From assembly GCF_035762905.1 (NCBI RefSeq), contig NZ_DASUCC010000125.1, forward strand, positions 1 to 40,062: 40,062 nt of DNA. Reading direction: 5' to 3'. Within the stretch, counting starts at the first letter, position 1; every line of letters begins with the position of its first letter. Both the position numbers and the translations under genes were made by a program. Shown here piece after piece: positions 17,166 through 24,012 of this stretch. Source of the DNA: DASYTH01 sp035762905 (GTDB lineage Bacteria > Actinomycetota > Actinomycetes > Mycobacteriales > Pseudonocardiaceae). The notes beneath the pieces are model-generated. The model worked only from the letters and a program-made list of their open reading frames with translations. It was not told the DNA's origin and did not search any database.

Positions 17166-18374
17166 TTACTTGAGTTCGGCGCTGGTCTTGTTGAGCAGGC
17201 GGCGGGCGATGATCAATTGCTGGATCTGTTGGGTGCCTTCGAAGATGTCCAGGATCTTGGCGTCGCGGGACCATTTTTCCAGGAGGTTGGTCTCGGAGTA
17301 GCCGATGGTGCCGCAGAGTTCGACGCAGCGCAGGGTGATGTCGGTTGCGGCGCGGCCGGCCTTGGCCTTGGCGTAGGAGGCGTGCAGGGAGTTGGGTTTG
17401 CCGTTGTCGGCCATCCAGGCGGCTTCGAGGGTGAGCAGGTAGGCGGCTTCGAAGTCGGCTTCCATGGACAGGTATGCGGCGGCGGCGGCGGACTGGGTGG
17501 CGGCGGGGCGGTCGTAGTCGATGGTGATGCCGGATTCCTCGAGCAGGCGGCGGGTTTCCTCCAGCGCCGCGCGGGCCACGCCGACGGCCATCGCGGCGAC
17601 AAGGGGTCGGGTGTTGTCGAAGGTCTGCAGGACGCCGGTGAAGCCCTTGGCCGGGTTGATGTCCGGAGTGCCGAGGAGATTTTCCTTGGGGACACGGACA
17701 TTGTCCAGGCGGAAGTGGGCGGTGTCGGAGGCGCGAATACCAAGTTTGTGTTCCAGGCGCACGAGTTCGAAGCCGGGCGTGCCGCGTTCGACCACAAAGG
17801 ACTTGATGGCCGCGCGACCCTGCGTCCGGTCGAGGGTGGCCCAGACGACGACGGCGTCGGCGCGTTCGCCGGAGGTGACGAAGATCTTCTCGCCGTTGAG
17901 CACGTAGTGGTCGCCGTCCAGGCGCGCGGTGGTGCGGATGGCGGCGGAGTCGGAGCCGCAGTCCGGCTCGGTGATGGCCATGGCCGCCCACATTCGGCCG
18001 AACCGCTGGAGCTGTTCCTCGTTGGCGACCGAGGCGATCGCGGCGTTGCCGAGGCCCTGCCTCGGCATGGACAGCAGCAGGGCCACGTCGCCCCAGCACA
18101 TCTCGATGGTGCCGAGGGCGACGGCGAGGTTGGAGCCGTTGCGCACCCCGTCGCCGTCGCCGGCCGTGCCGCCGCGGCGGACTCCGCCCGCACCGGCGCC
18201 GCTTCCGCTGGCGTTCAGGCCGTCCAGCAGGGCGGCCAGCGTGTCCAGCTCCTTGGGGTAGGTGTGCTCGGCCTGGTCGTACTTGCGCGAGTTGGGGCGG
18301 AAGAAGATGGTCGCGGCCTGGTGCGCGCGCTCGACGAGCTGCTCGAACTTCCTGGGGACATCGAGGTTGATCAC
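17166..18374 (-). CDS. fadE23: Acyl-CoA dehydrogenase, FadE23-like
   Basis: A 402-residue acyl-CoA dehydrogenase starting VINLDVPRKFEQLVERAHQAA, which closely resembles the opening of mycobacterial FadE23. Family signatures are MAITEPDCGSDSAAIRTTA in the central beta domain and ILDIFEGTQQIQQLIIARRLL at the C-terminus, where the Glu of FEGT is the expected catalytic base. The insert AAALLDG...SGSGAGAGG near residues 50-75 is a flexible Gly/Ser loop. GTG 18374 overlaps the stop of the upstream dehydrogenase gene in GTGA, so translation is coupled. The mycobacterial fadE24-fadE23 pair has the same order and sizes; the substrate there is not firmly established. A heteromeric enzyme of the two products is plausible. 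Confidence 0.85.
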   Translation of the reverse strand: MINLDVPRKFEQLVERAHQAATIFFRPNSRKYDQAEHTYPKELDTLAALLDGLNASGSGAGAGGVRRGGTAGDGDGVRNGSNLAVALGTIEMCWGDVALLLSMPRQGLGNAAIASVANEEQLQRFGRMWAAMAITEPDCGSDSAAIRTTARLDGDHYVLNGEKIFVTSGERADAVVVWATLDRTQGRAAIKSFVVERGTPGFELVRLEHKLGIRASDTAHFRLDNVRVPKENLLGTPDINPAKGFTGVLQTFDNTRPLVAAMAVGVARAALEETRRLLEESGITIDYDRPAATQSAAAAAYLSMEADFEAAYLLTLEAAWMADNGKPNSLHASYAKAKAGRAATDITLRCVELCGTIGYSETNLLEKWSRDAKILDIFEGTQQIQQLIIARRLLNKTSAELK

Positions 18375-19693
18375 ACCAACACCGCGCCTTCCATCAGACC
18401 GATCGCCCGCAGGTCCCGGTACCACCGTTCGACCGGATGCTCCTTGACGTATCCGTGCCCGCCGAGCAGCTGCACCCCGTCGCTGCCGATGGTCATCGCC
18501 TTGTCCGCGCACAGCTTCCGGGCCAGCGCCACCTCGCGGGCGTACGGCTTGCCCTGCTCGGCCCGGCTGGCCGCGCGCAGCGTCACCAGGCGCATGCCCT
18601 CCAGTTCGGTGGCCATGTCGGCGATCTTGAACGCCACGCCCTGCCGGTGGCTGACCGGTTCGCCGAACGCCATCCGCTCGTTGACGTACGGGATCACGTA
18701 GTCCACGACGGCCTGGCTGGTCCCCACCGCCAGCGCGCACCAGGCCAGCCGGGCCAGCCGCACGCATTCGGTGTAGACGGTGGACGATCCGCCGCCGAGC
18801 AGCGCGCCGGCCGGGACGTTCACCTTGTCCAGCACCAGCCGCGCGGTGCTGGCCGCGCGCAGTCCCATGGCCGGCTCGGCCTCGACGCCGATGCCGGCGC
18901 TGCCCGACTCGACCAGGAACAGCGCGGGTCCCCGGCCGTCCAGGTCGGCCGCGACGATGAACAGCTCGGCGGTGGCCGCGCGCGGCACGAGCGCCTTCAC
19001 GCCGCTCAGCACGAACCCGCCGGAGCCGCGGTAGGCCTTGGTGTGCAAGGAGAACGGATCGAACAGTGGTCGCGGCTCCTGGATCGCGAGCGCCGCGGCC
19101 GGCACGCTCTCGGCCAGGAACGGCGGCAGGTAGGTGGCCTGCTGGTGCTCGTCGCCCCACAGCACCAGCGCGGTGCTCACCGCGGTCGGCGCCAGGCAGG
19201 CCACCGCCAGCCCGAGGTCGCCGTGCGCCAGCGCCTCGGCCACCAGCACGTTGGTCACTGCGGACCGCTCGCCGCTCACCCCGCCCAGCTCCTCGGGCAC
19301 GCCGATGCTGGCCAGCCCGAGCGCGGCGGCGGTGCTCAGCACGCCCTGCGGCGCCTCGCACTTGCCGTCCGCGTCGGCGGCCACCGGGCGCAGCTGCTCG
19401 GCGGCGAACTCGACCACGGTGTCCCGGATCAGGCGCTGCTCGTCGGTGAGCGTGAGGTCGAACAGGCCGCGATCGGGCCCGGGAGCCGGCCGCTTCGGCT
19501 CGGTGAGCCGGCGGGCGGCCACCCAGGTTCGCCCCGCGGCGGCCGCGGCCTGGAAGCCGGTCCTGGTGAGTTGGCCGACCGTGCGCTCCATCGGGCGGCG
19601 CAGCCCGAGCCGGTTCACGATCGGCGCCGCGGCCAGCCGGTTCAGAACGGCCATGGCCACTCCGATGGGGGTGCGTCCGTTCTTGCTCGCCAC
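18371..19693 (-). CDS. fadE24: Acyl-CoA dehydrogenase, FadE24-like
   Basis: A 440-residue acyl-CoA dehydrogenase with an extended N-terminus (about 75 residues, basic, before LFDLTLTDEQRLIRDTVVEF). The central signature is degenerate: where active enzymes have a TEPxxGSD motif this one reads LAIQEPRPLFDPFSLHT. The FAD-binding C-terminal domain is intact (QLLGGHGYVKEHPVERWYRD). In two-subunit actinobacterial dehydrogenases one subunit often has lost FAD-contacting motifs, so this may be the helper partner of the FadE23-like protein; inference. GTG 19693 is 9 bp after GGGAG; the TTG at 19699 is too close to it. Two palindromes lie just upstream at 19720-19747. Confidence 0.82.
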   Translation of the reverse strand: MASKNGRTPIGVAMAVLNRLAAAPIVNRLGLRRPMERTVGQLTRTGFQAAAAAGRTWVAARRLTEPKRPAPGPDRGLFDLTLTDEQRLIRDTVVEFAAEQLRPVAADADGKCEAPQGVLSTAAALGLASIGVPEELGGVSGERSAVTNVLVAEALAHGDLGLAVACLAPTAVSTALVLWGDEHQQATYLPPFLAESVPAAALAIQEPRPLFDPFSLHTKAYRGSGGFVLSGVKALVPRAATAELFIVAADLDGRGPALFLVESGSAGIGVEAEPAMGLRAASTARLVLDKVNVPAGALLGGGSSTVYTECVRLARLAWCALAVGTSQAVVDYVIPYVNERMAFGEPVSHRQGVAFKIADMATELEGMRLVTLRAASRAEQGKPYAREVALARKLCADKAMTIGSDGVQLLGGHGYVKEHPVERWYRDLRAIGLMEGAVLV

Positions 19694-19719
19694 AGCCAAC
19701 CACTCCCGTTCAGCCGGCC

Positions 19720-19733
19720 TTACCGATCGGTAA
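19720..19733. promoter_or_regulatory. Palindrome TTACCGATCGGTAA before fadE24
   Basis: A perfect 14-bp inverted repeat, 27 bp upstream of the fadE24-like start, of the kind bound by TetR-family repressors. It directly abuts a second palindrome at 19734-19747. No cognate regulator gene is adjacent in the window. Confidence 0.6.
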
Positions 19734-19747
19734 CTACTCTAGAGTAG
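19734..19747. promoter_or_regulatory. Palindrome CTACTCTAGAGTAG before fadE24
   Basis: A second perfect 14-bp inverted repeat that starts at the base after the previous one. On the minus strand it contains TAGAGT, which may serve as the -10 element of the fadE24-fadE23 promoter, so a protein bound to either palindrome would touch the promoter. Confidence 0.5.
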
Positions 19748-19772
19748 GGTAACGACGCAATGCCCGGGCCGG

Positions 19773-20747
19773 TTACGCCTCGCTCATCTGGAACCGGCTC
19801 TTGTCGACCGGATTGCGCAGCGCACGGCCCTCCAGGTACCGGGTCAGGTTGTCCGCGAACAGGGCGACCAGCTCCTCCCGCCAGCCGACCACCTGCCCGG
19901 ACATGTGCGGCGAGACCAGCACGTTCGGCAGGGTCCACAGCGGGGACGACTCGGCAAGCTGCTCGTCCCGGAACACGTCCAGGGCCGCGCCGGCGATCTT
20001 GCCGGTGCGCAGCGCCGCGACGAGGTCGTTCTGCACCAGCAACCCGCCGCGGGCGACGTTGATGATCCGCGCGGACGGCTTCATCGCGGCCAGCGCCCGG
20101 CCGTCGATCATGCCCCGGGTGTCGTCGGTCAGCGGGGCGGCCAACACCACGTAGTCGGCCGCGCGCAGCCCGTCGTTGAGCCGGTCGAGCGGCAGCACGT
20201 CGCCGAGATCGGGATCGCCGGTGCGGCCCACCCGCCCGACCGCCGACACCGTCATGCCCGCGGCCCGCAGGGTGCGCCCGGTGGCCCGGGCGATCGACCC
20301 GGTGCCGGCGATCAGCACGTGCTTGCCCACCACCCGCTCGGTCTCCCGCTGCCGCCAGGTCCGGCTCTGCTGGAGCCGGATCCGCCCGTGCAGGTCCTTG
20401 GCGAAGGCCAGTACGAGGCCGAGCACGTACTCGGCGATCGGCTCGTCGAACAGACCGCGCGAGGTGGTCACCTGAACGTCGCTGGCGACCACGCCGGGCG
20501 ATAACAGCTGTTCCGGGCCGGGGCTGGCGGTGTGCACCCAGCGCAGCGCGTCGGCCTTGCCCCAGGCCCTGGTCAGGGCCCGGGTGCGCAGCCGCCACAC
20601 GAACAGCACGTCGGCGCCGGGCAGCGCGTCGAGCAGCCCTTCCTCGGTGGCGTACCGCACCAGGGCGCGCTGCTCGATCGCCGCCATGCTGGGCGGCAGG
20701 TCGGCGCCGCTGAGCACCACGACGGTCGGGCGTGCTGGCTGCTGCAT
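19773..20747 (-). CDS. D-2-hydroxyacid dehydrogenase family protein
   Basis: NAD(P)-dependent D-isomer-specific 2-hydroxyacid dehydrogenase, 324 residues, reducing a 2-oxo acid to a D-2-hydroxy acid or the reverse. The Rossmann motif is IAGTGSIARATGRTLRAAG. The catalytic Arg is in NVARGGLL, the Glu in DVFRDEQLAE, and the His in VSPHMSGQ. The substrate cannot be assigned; the protein is close to the hydroxypyruvate/phosphoglycerate-type dehydrogenases. ATG 20747 gives the normal family N-terminus (TVVVLSGADLPP); an in-frame ATG at 20798 would add an unlikely Cys/His-rich leader. It is followed on the same strand by the fadE24-fadE23 promoter region, so the two units are probably separate. Confidence 0.85.
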   Translation of the reverse strand: MQQPARPTVVVLSGADLPPSMAAIEQRALVRYATEEGLLDALPGADVLFVWRLRTRALTRAWGKADALRWVHTASPGPEQLLSPGVVASDVQVTTSRGLFDEPIAEYVLGLVLAFAKDLHGRIRLQQSRTWRQRETERVVGKHVLIAGTGSIARATGRTLRAAGMTVSAVGRVGRTGDPDLGDVLPLDRLNDGLRAADYVVLAAPLTDDTRGMIDGRALAAMKPSARIINVARGGLLVQNDLVAALRTGKIAGAALDVFRDEQLAESSPLWTLPNVLVSPHMSGQVVGWREELVALFADNLTRYLEGRALRNPVDKSRFQMSEA

Positions 20748-21913
20748 ACCACGATGGTGCACGCTCACTCCGCAGATGGCACAACGGTGTTCATTCAAGT
20801 GCGGAGCGTAATATGGACGGCGGGCGCATTCTTGGAACCCCGTTCACCCATTCGGGTGTGACGAACTCCAACCGCTGGTTCAACGGCGGGGGTGGTGTTC
20901 CGTGAATGTCAAGTGTCCCGATGCGACCCTGCGAAACGATCGACGAGCGATTGGCCATTAATCTGGGTGTCCCTTTGTCCACTGTCCGATGTGGCGCGTG
21001 TTACAGGGCAGATTCGTTCGATAGCGGACGGTGAACAGGCCATCAGGGTGCGCTGTATGCTGTTCCGGCGTAATACAACCGCGACACCGGGTCATTGCCC
21101 GAATATCGCGGCCGGCCGAGTTCGGCGCGGCCCGCCGGTGGGTCCGCATATCCGATCCACGGGTCCGTGCATTTCCGAAGGGCGGCCGGGGCTGTCCGAT
21201 TGCCGGACAAAACTGTCGGGCAGGCGGTCGGCCGCCCGATCCGGGTCGATCCCGGAGTTGCCGCCGGAGGGGTCGCGCGGACCAGCAGTTCTCGGCCTCC
21301 ACCTGGGGATGAGCGGCCGGATCCTGCGCCGTCCCCACTCGACCTCCCGCCCTCCGGGGATGACCGGCCGGCCGCGTTCGGCACACCGGTGCAGGCCGCG
21401 GCGCCAGGCCCGGCCGCAGGGTTCTTTCCGCGGTCCGCCGAACACTGGTACTGTCGTCCCGAAATTTGACCGTGATCGTCAATTATTCGATCATGGGACC
21501 CGGATCTACCGGACTTCAATGGTCTTTTCACCCAAAAGTGGGCGGTTTAACGGGCATGCCAATAGCCCTGGGCGGCGCCCGGAGACACCTAGGGGTGCCC
21601 CCTATTCTGCCCCATCGGGCAGGCGTCTTCGGGAGCAAAATGGGTGCGACTCGGTTGCGCCGAACGTCGGGTCCCCTTCACCCAATCCGGTTCACTACTA
21701 GGAGTCCGGACGGACCGAGTCGTGTGCCACCCGTGCGGGTGATAGGGACCTTGGACCCTGTCGGCGGCGCGGTTGAATCGGCAATTATCCGGTGTGCATC
21801 GAAGGCTCTCCGGGACTAGGGCCTTCACCCACCCGCATCGTCTCCGCGGCGTCAGCACCGTATCCGACCGACGGCGCCTCGTTGTGGTGGTGTAATCGAC
21901 CAGAGGGGTTCGC
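20748..21913. other. About 1.2 kb without a recognisable gene
   Basis: This stretch has lower GC than its surroundings, with AT-rich patches near 20940-20970, 21460-21500 and 21780-21790. Open frames exist on both strands, but their translations look like random GC-rich sequence (many Pro, Arg and Ser, no conserved motif) and lack the third-position bias of real genes. Small inverted repeats are visible, for example TGATCG-N9-CGATCA at 21473-21493 and CACC-TAGG-GGTG near 21587-21598. A possible -10 (TGTAAT, 21891-21896) for sigD lies at the right end. The middle may be an upstream regulatory region, an unrecognised RNA gene or a gene remnant. Confidence 0.5.
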
Positions 21914-22573
21914 GTGAACTCGTCCGTGACGTCAGCGCAGGTGCCGGTCACCGAGCCGGCGCCGATGCCCGCGACCGGCGGGAGCTCGGATGCGATCTTC
22001 GCCCGGCTGAAGAGCGCCGCCTTCCACGAGCTCGTCTCGGCAGCGTTGGCCGGAGATCCCGAGGCCACCGGCACACTGTTCGTCTGGATCCACCCCGCGA
22101 TCGTGCGGTACTGCCGGTCCCGGATCGGCCGCACGGGGGCGGCCTACTCCTCCGCCGACGACGTTGCCCAGGAGGTGTGCCTGGCAGTGCTCGGGGCACT
22201 GCCGCGGTACACCGACCGGCCCGAGTCCTTCCTGCCGTTCGTCTACGGCATCGCCGCCCACAAGGTGGCCGACCACTACCGCAAGGCCGGCCGGGACAAG
22301 GCCGAGCCCGCCGCGGACGTGCCGGACGGCATCGACCTTGAGGCGACGCCCGAGCAGCAGACCATGCGCGCCGACGTGCGCGCCCGGCTGGGCAAGCTGC
22401 TCGACACCCTTGCTCCGCGGCAGCGCGAGATCATCCGGTTACGGCTGATCGTCGGGTTGTCCGCTCAGGAGACCGCGGTGGCGATCGGCCTGACCGCCAC
22501 CGCGGTCCGCGTCGCTCAGCACCGCGCCCTGGCCAAGCTGCGGGCCAACCTGGCCGCGAACGAGTGGCTCTGA
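21914..22573 (+). CDS. sigD: RNA polymerase sigma factor SigD/ShbA type
   Basis: A 219-residue group 4 (ECF-like) sigma factor. Sigma region 2 spans about residues 40-120 and includes YSSADDVAQEVCLAVLGALPRY and VYGIAAHKVADHYRKAGRD. Region 4 spans about 150-215 and includes LAPRQREIIRLRLIVGLSAQETA and VRVAQHRALAKL. These stretches match mycobacterial SigD and Streptomyces ShbA, which directs transcription of the principal sigma gene hrdB. GTG 21914 follows GAGGGG. The usual neighbours (guaB, whiB3, and the anti-sigma rsdA downstream) are absent here; the next gene is a convergent methyltransferase. It may therefore be a paralogue with its own role rather than the housekeeping copy. Confidence 0.88.
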   Translation: MNSSVTSAQVPVTEPAPMPATGGSSDAIFARLKSAAFHELVSAALAGDPEATGTLFVWIHPAIVRYCRSRIGRTGAAYSSADDVAQEVCLAVLGALPRYTDRPESFLPFVYGIAAHKVADHYRKAGRDKAEPAADVPDGIDLEATPEQQTMRADVRARLGKLLDTLAPRQREIIRLRLIVGLSAQETAVAIGLTATAVRVAQHRALAKLRANLAANEWL

Positions 22574-22639
22574 CCGAACACGTCCGCGGCCGCGCAGGGG
22601 CGGCCGGCGGCCGGTGGGGTTGTGCGGCCCCACATCAGC

Positions 22640-22666
22640 GCGCCCGGCGCCCGCGGCGCCGGGCGC
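22640..22666. terminator. Bidirectional hairpin terminator
   Basis: A perfect 12-bp stem (22640-22651 with 22655-22666) closed by the triplet CGC, almost entirely G/C. It lies between the convergent sigD and methyltransferase genes and can fold on either strand. There is no T-run, as is common in high-GC actinomycetes. Confidence 0.8.
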
Positions 22667-22673
22667 ACGTGGC

Positions 22674-23291
22674 TCAGTCGCGGGCCTTGGCCCGCAGGTA
22701 GATCTGCACCTCGATCCGGCCCGGCTCGGCCTCGGCCTCGACCTCCCGCAGGTCGAGCACGTCGTAGCCGGCGTCGGTGACCACCTCGCGGAGCTTCTCC
22801 GGCGGGTAGGCGGAGACGTTGGTCTGCGCGCCGAGGAAGCTCACCGGGAAGAAGTCGAAGTCGCCGTGCACCATGGAAAGCAGCAGCAGCTTCGGGCCGC
22901 GCAGCCGGGTCCTGCACTTGGCCAGCAGCTCGGGGATGTCCATCCTGGGCAGCATGAGCAGCGCGAAGAAGGCGACCATGGCGTCGAACTCGCCGAGGTC
23001 GTCGAAGTCGCGCAGATCCTGGTGCAGGTACCGGCCGCCGGGCGCCTGCTGCCGGGCCAGTTCGATCATCACCGCCGATTCGTCGGTGCCGACGACCTCC
23101 ACCCCGGCGTCGAGGAGCTGCTTGGCGGACGGCAACCCGCTGCCGCAACCCAGGTCGAGCACCCGCGCACCCGGGGGCAGCTGCTGGATCAGCCAGGCAC
23201 CCTCGGCGAGCTGGACGTCACGCTCCACGAAGGATTCGTCATACCGTTTGCCGATCAGGTCGAATGCCGGCACGGTCGATTCGCTCGTCAC
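22674..23291 (-). CDS. Class I SAM-dependent methyltransferase
   Basis: A 205-residue methyltransferase. The SAM-binding motif I is VLDLGCGSGLPSAKQLLDAG (about residues 44-63), with the acidic residue of motif II in VVGTDESAVMIELARQ and HQDLRDF as motif III. The opening AFDLIGKRYDESFV is typical of small-molecule methyltransferases. The substrate is unknown. The start is GTG 23291, without a good Shine-Dalgarno sequence. It is the gene directly downstream of kstR on the same strand (34-bp gap) and may be co-transcribed with it, but there is no known methyltransferase step in steroid catabolism, so a link is speculative. Confidence 0.8.
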   Translation of the reverse strand: MTSESTVPAFDLIGKRYDESFVERDVQLAEGAWLIQQLPPGARVLDLGCGSGLPSAKQLLDAGVEVVGTDESAVMIELARQQAPGGRYLHQDLRDFDDLGEFDAMVAFFALLMLPRMDIPELLAKCRTRLRGPKLLLLSMVHGDFDFFPVSFLGAQTNVSAYPPEKLREVVTDAGYDVLDLREVEAEAEPGRIEVQIYLRAKARD

Positions 23292-23325
23292 GAGCGTCTA
23301 GCATGCCCGTCCTTGCGTCCGCGGG

Positions 23326-23955
23326 CTAGGGCCGAAGCAGCAGCCGTACGGTCAGTTCGAGGCGGTTGTGGACGTCGGTGGCCGACGCGCGCCGGGTGAC
23401 CCAGGCGACCAGGTTGGAAAGCCACACGTCGGTGATCACCCGGGCGATCGCGCGGTCCTCCTCGGTGGGCTCGCCGTCGTGCATGGCGCGGGTGAACATC
23501 CGGTCCATCAACGCTCCGACGGTGTCCACCTCGGTGGCGGCGGAGGCGTCGGCGAACATGAAGGCGCGGGTCATCGCCTCGGTCAGGTGCGGGTCGCGCT
23601 GCATCGCCCGGGTGATCCGGCCGAGCAGCGCCAGCACCCGCTCGTAGGCGCTGTCACCCGGGATGGCGGTGCGGTCCAGACGTTCCTGTCCGCGTTCCAG
23701 CTCGCGGGACAGGCCGGAGACCAGTAGGTGGATCTTGGACGGGAAGTACCGGTACAGCGTGCCGAGCGCTACGTCGGCGCGCTCGGCGACCGCCCGCATC
23801 TGCACCGCCTCGAAGCCGCCCTTGGAAGCCAGTGCGATGGTGGCGTCCAGGATGCGCCTGCGCCGGTCCCGTTGCGCCGCGGACCCCAACTCCTCGTCGG
23901 TGAGCACGCTGAGCGCGTTGCCGCCTGCCGTGCGGGGTTTGGGCGTCGTGGTCAT
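23326..23955 (-). CDS. kstR: Cholesterol-catabolism repressor KstR
   Basis: TetR-family repressor of about 209 residues. Long stretches match mycobacterial KstR: GSAAQRDRRRRILDATIALASKGG, then VQMRAVAERADVALGTLYRYFPSKIHLLVS for the helix-turn-helix, and in the ligand domain LTEAMTRAFMFADASAA, TDVWLSNLVAWVTRRASATDV and RLLLRP. KstR controls side-chain and upper-ring cholesterol genes and is released by a 3-oxo-cholestenoyl-CoA ligand. A matching operator at 23988-24001 lies between it and the divergent fadE34, so it should repress both. ATG 23955 is preferred (GAGGA 9 bp upstream); an in-frame TTG at 23982 is the alternative. Confidence 0.95.
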   Translation of the reverse strand: MTTTPKPRTAGGNALSVLTDEELGSAAQRDRRRRILDATIALASKGGFEAVQMRAVAERADVALGTLYRYFPSKIHLLVSGLSRELERGQERLDRTAIPGDSAYERVLALLGRITRAMQRDPHLTEAMTRAFMFADASAATEVDTVGALMDRMFTRAMHDGEPTEEDRAIARVITDVWLSNLVAWVTRRASATDVHNRLELTVRLLLRP

Positions 23956-23987
23956 CCGGGGCGGTCCTCGTCGTTCGGCCAATAAAC

Positions 23988-24001
23988 TGAAACACGTTCT
24001 A
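23988..24001. promoter_or_regulatory. KstR operator between kstR and fadE34
   Basis: TGAAACACGTTCTA matches TNNAACNNGTTNNA, the KstR consensus. It sits 11 bp before the fadE34 GTG and 32 bp before kstR, so it can control both directions. A TATACT -10-like hexamer for fadE34 (24000-24005) overlaps its right end. Confidence 0.85.
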
Positions 24002-24005
24002 TACT
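24000..24005 (+). promoter_or_regulatory. Possible -10 for a leaderless fadE34 message
   Basis: TATACT lies 7 bp before the fadE34 GTG at 24013 and no Shine-Dalgarno sequence is present between them, so transcription would begin at or next to the start codon. No convincing -35 box is seen. Confidence 0.45.
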
Positions 24006-24012
24006 AGCTGCC

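Noticed and set aside
17166..19693. The two acyl-CoA dehydrogenases as one frameshifted fused gene like fadE34
   Set aside because: Each half is a complete protein with its own start and C-terminus, joined by a classic GTGA overlap.
20892..21701. 269-codon plus-strand open frame in the gap before sigD
   Set aside because: Composition is Pro/Arg/Ser-rich without any motif, third-position GC is not raised, and other frames over the same bases are equally open.
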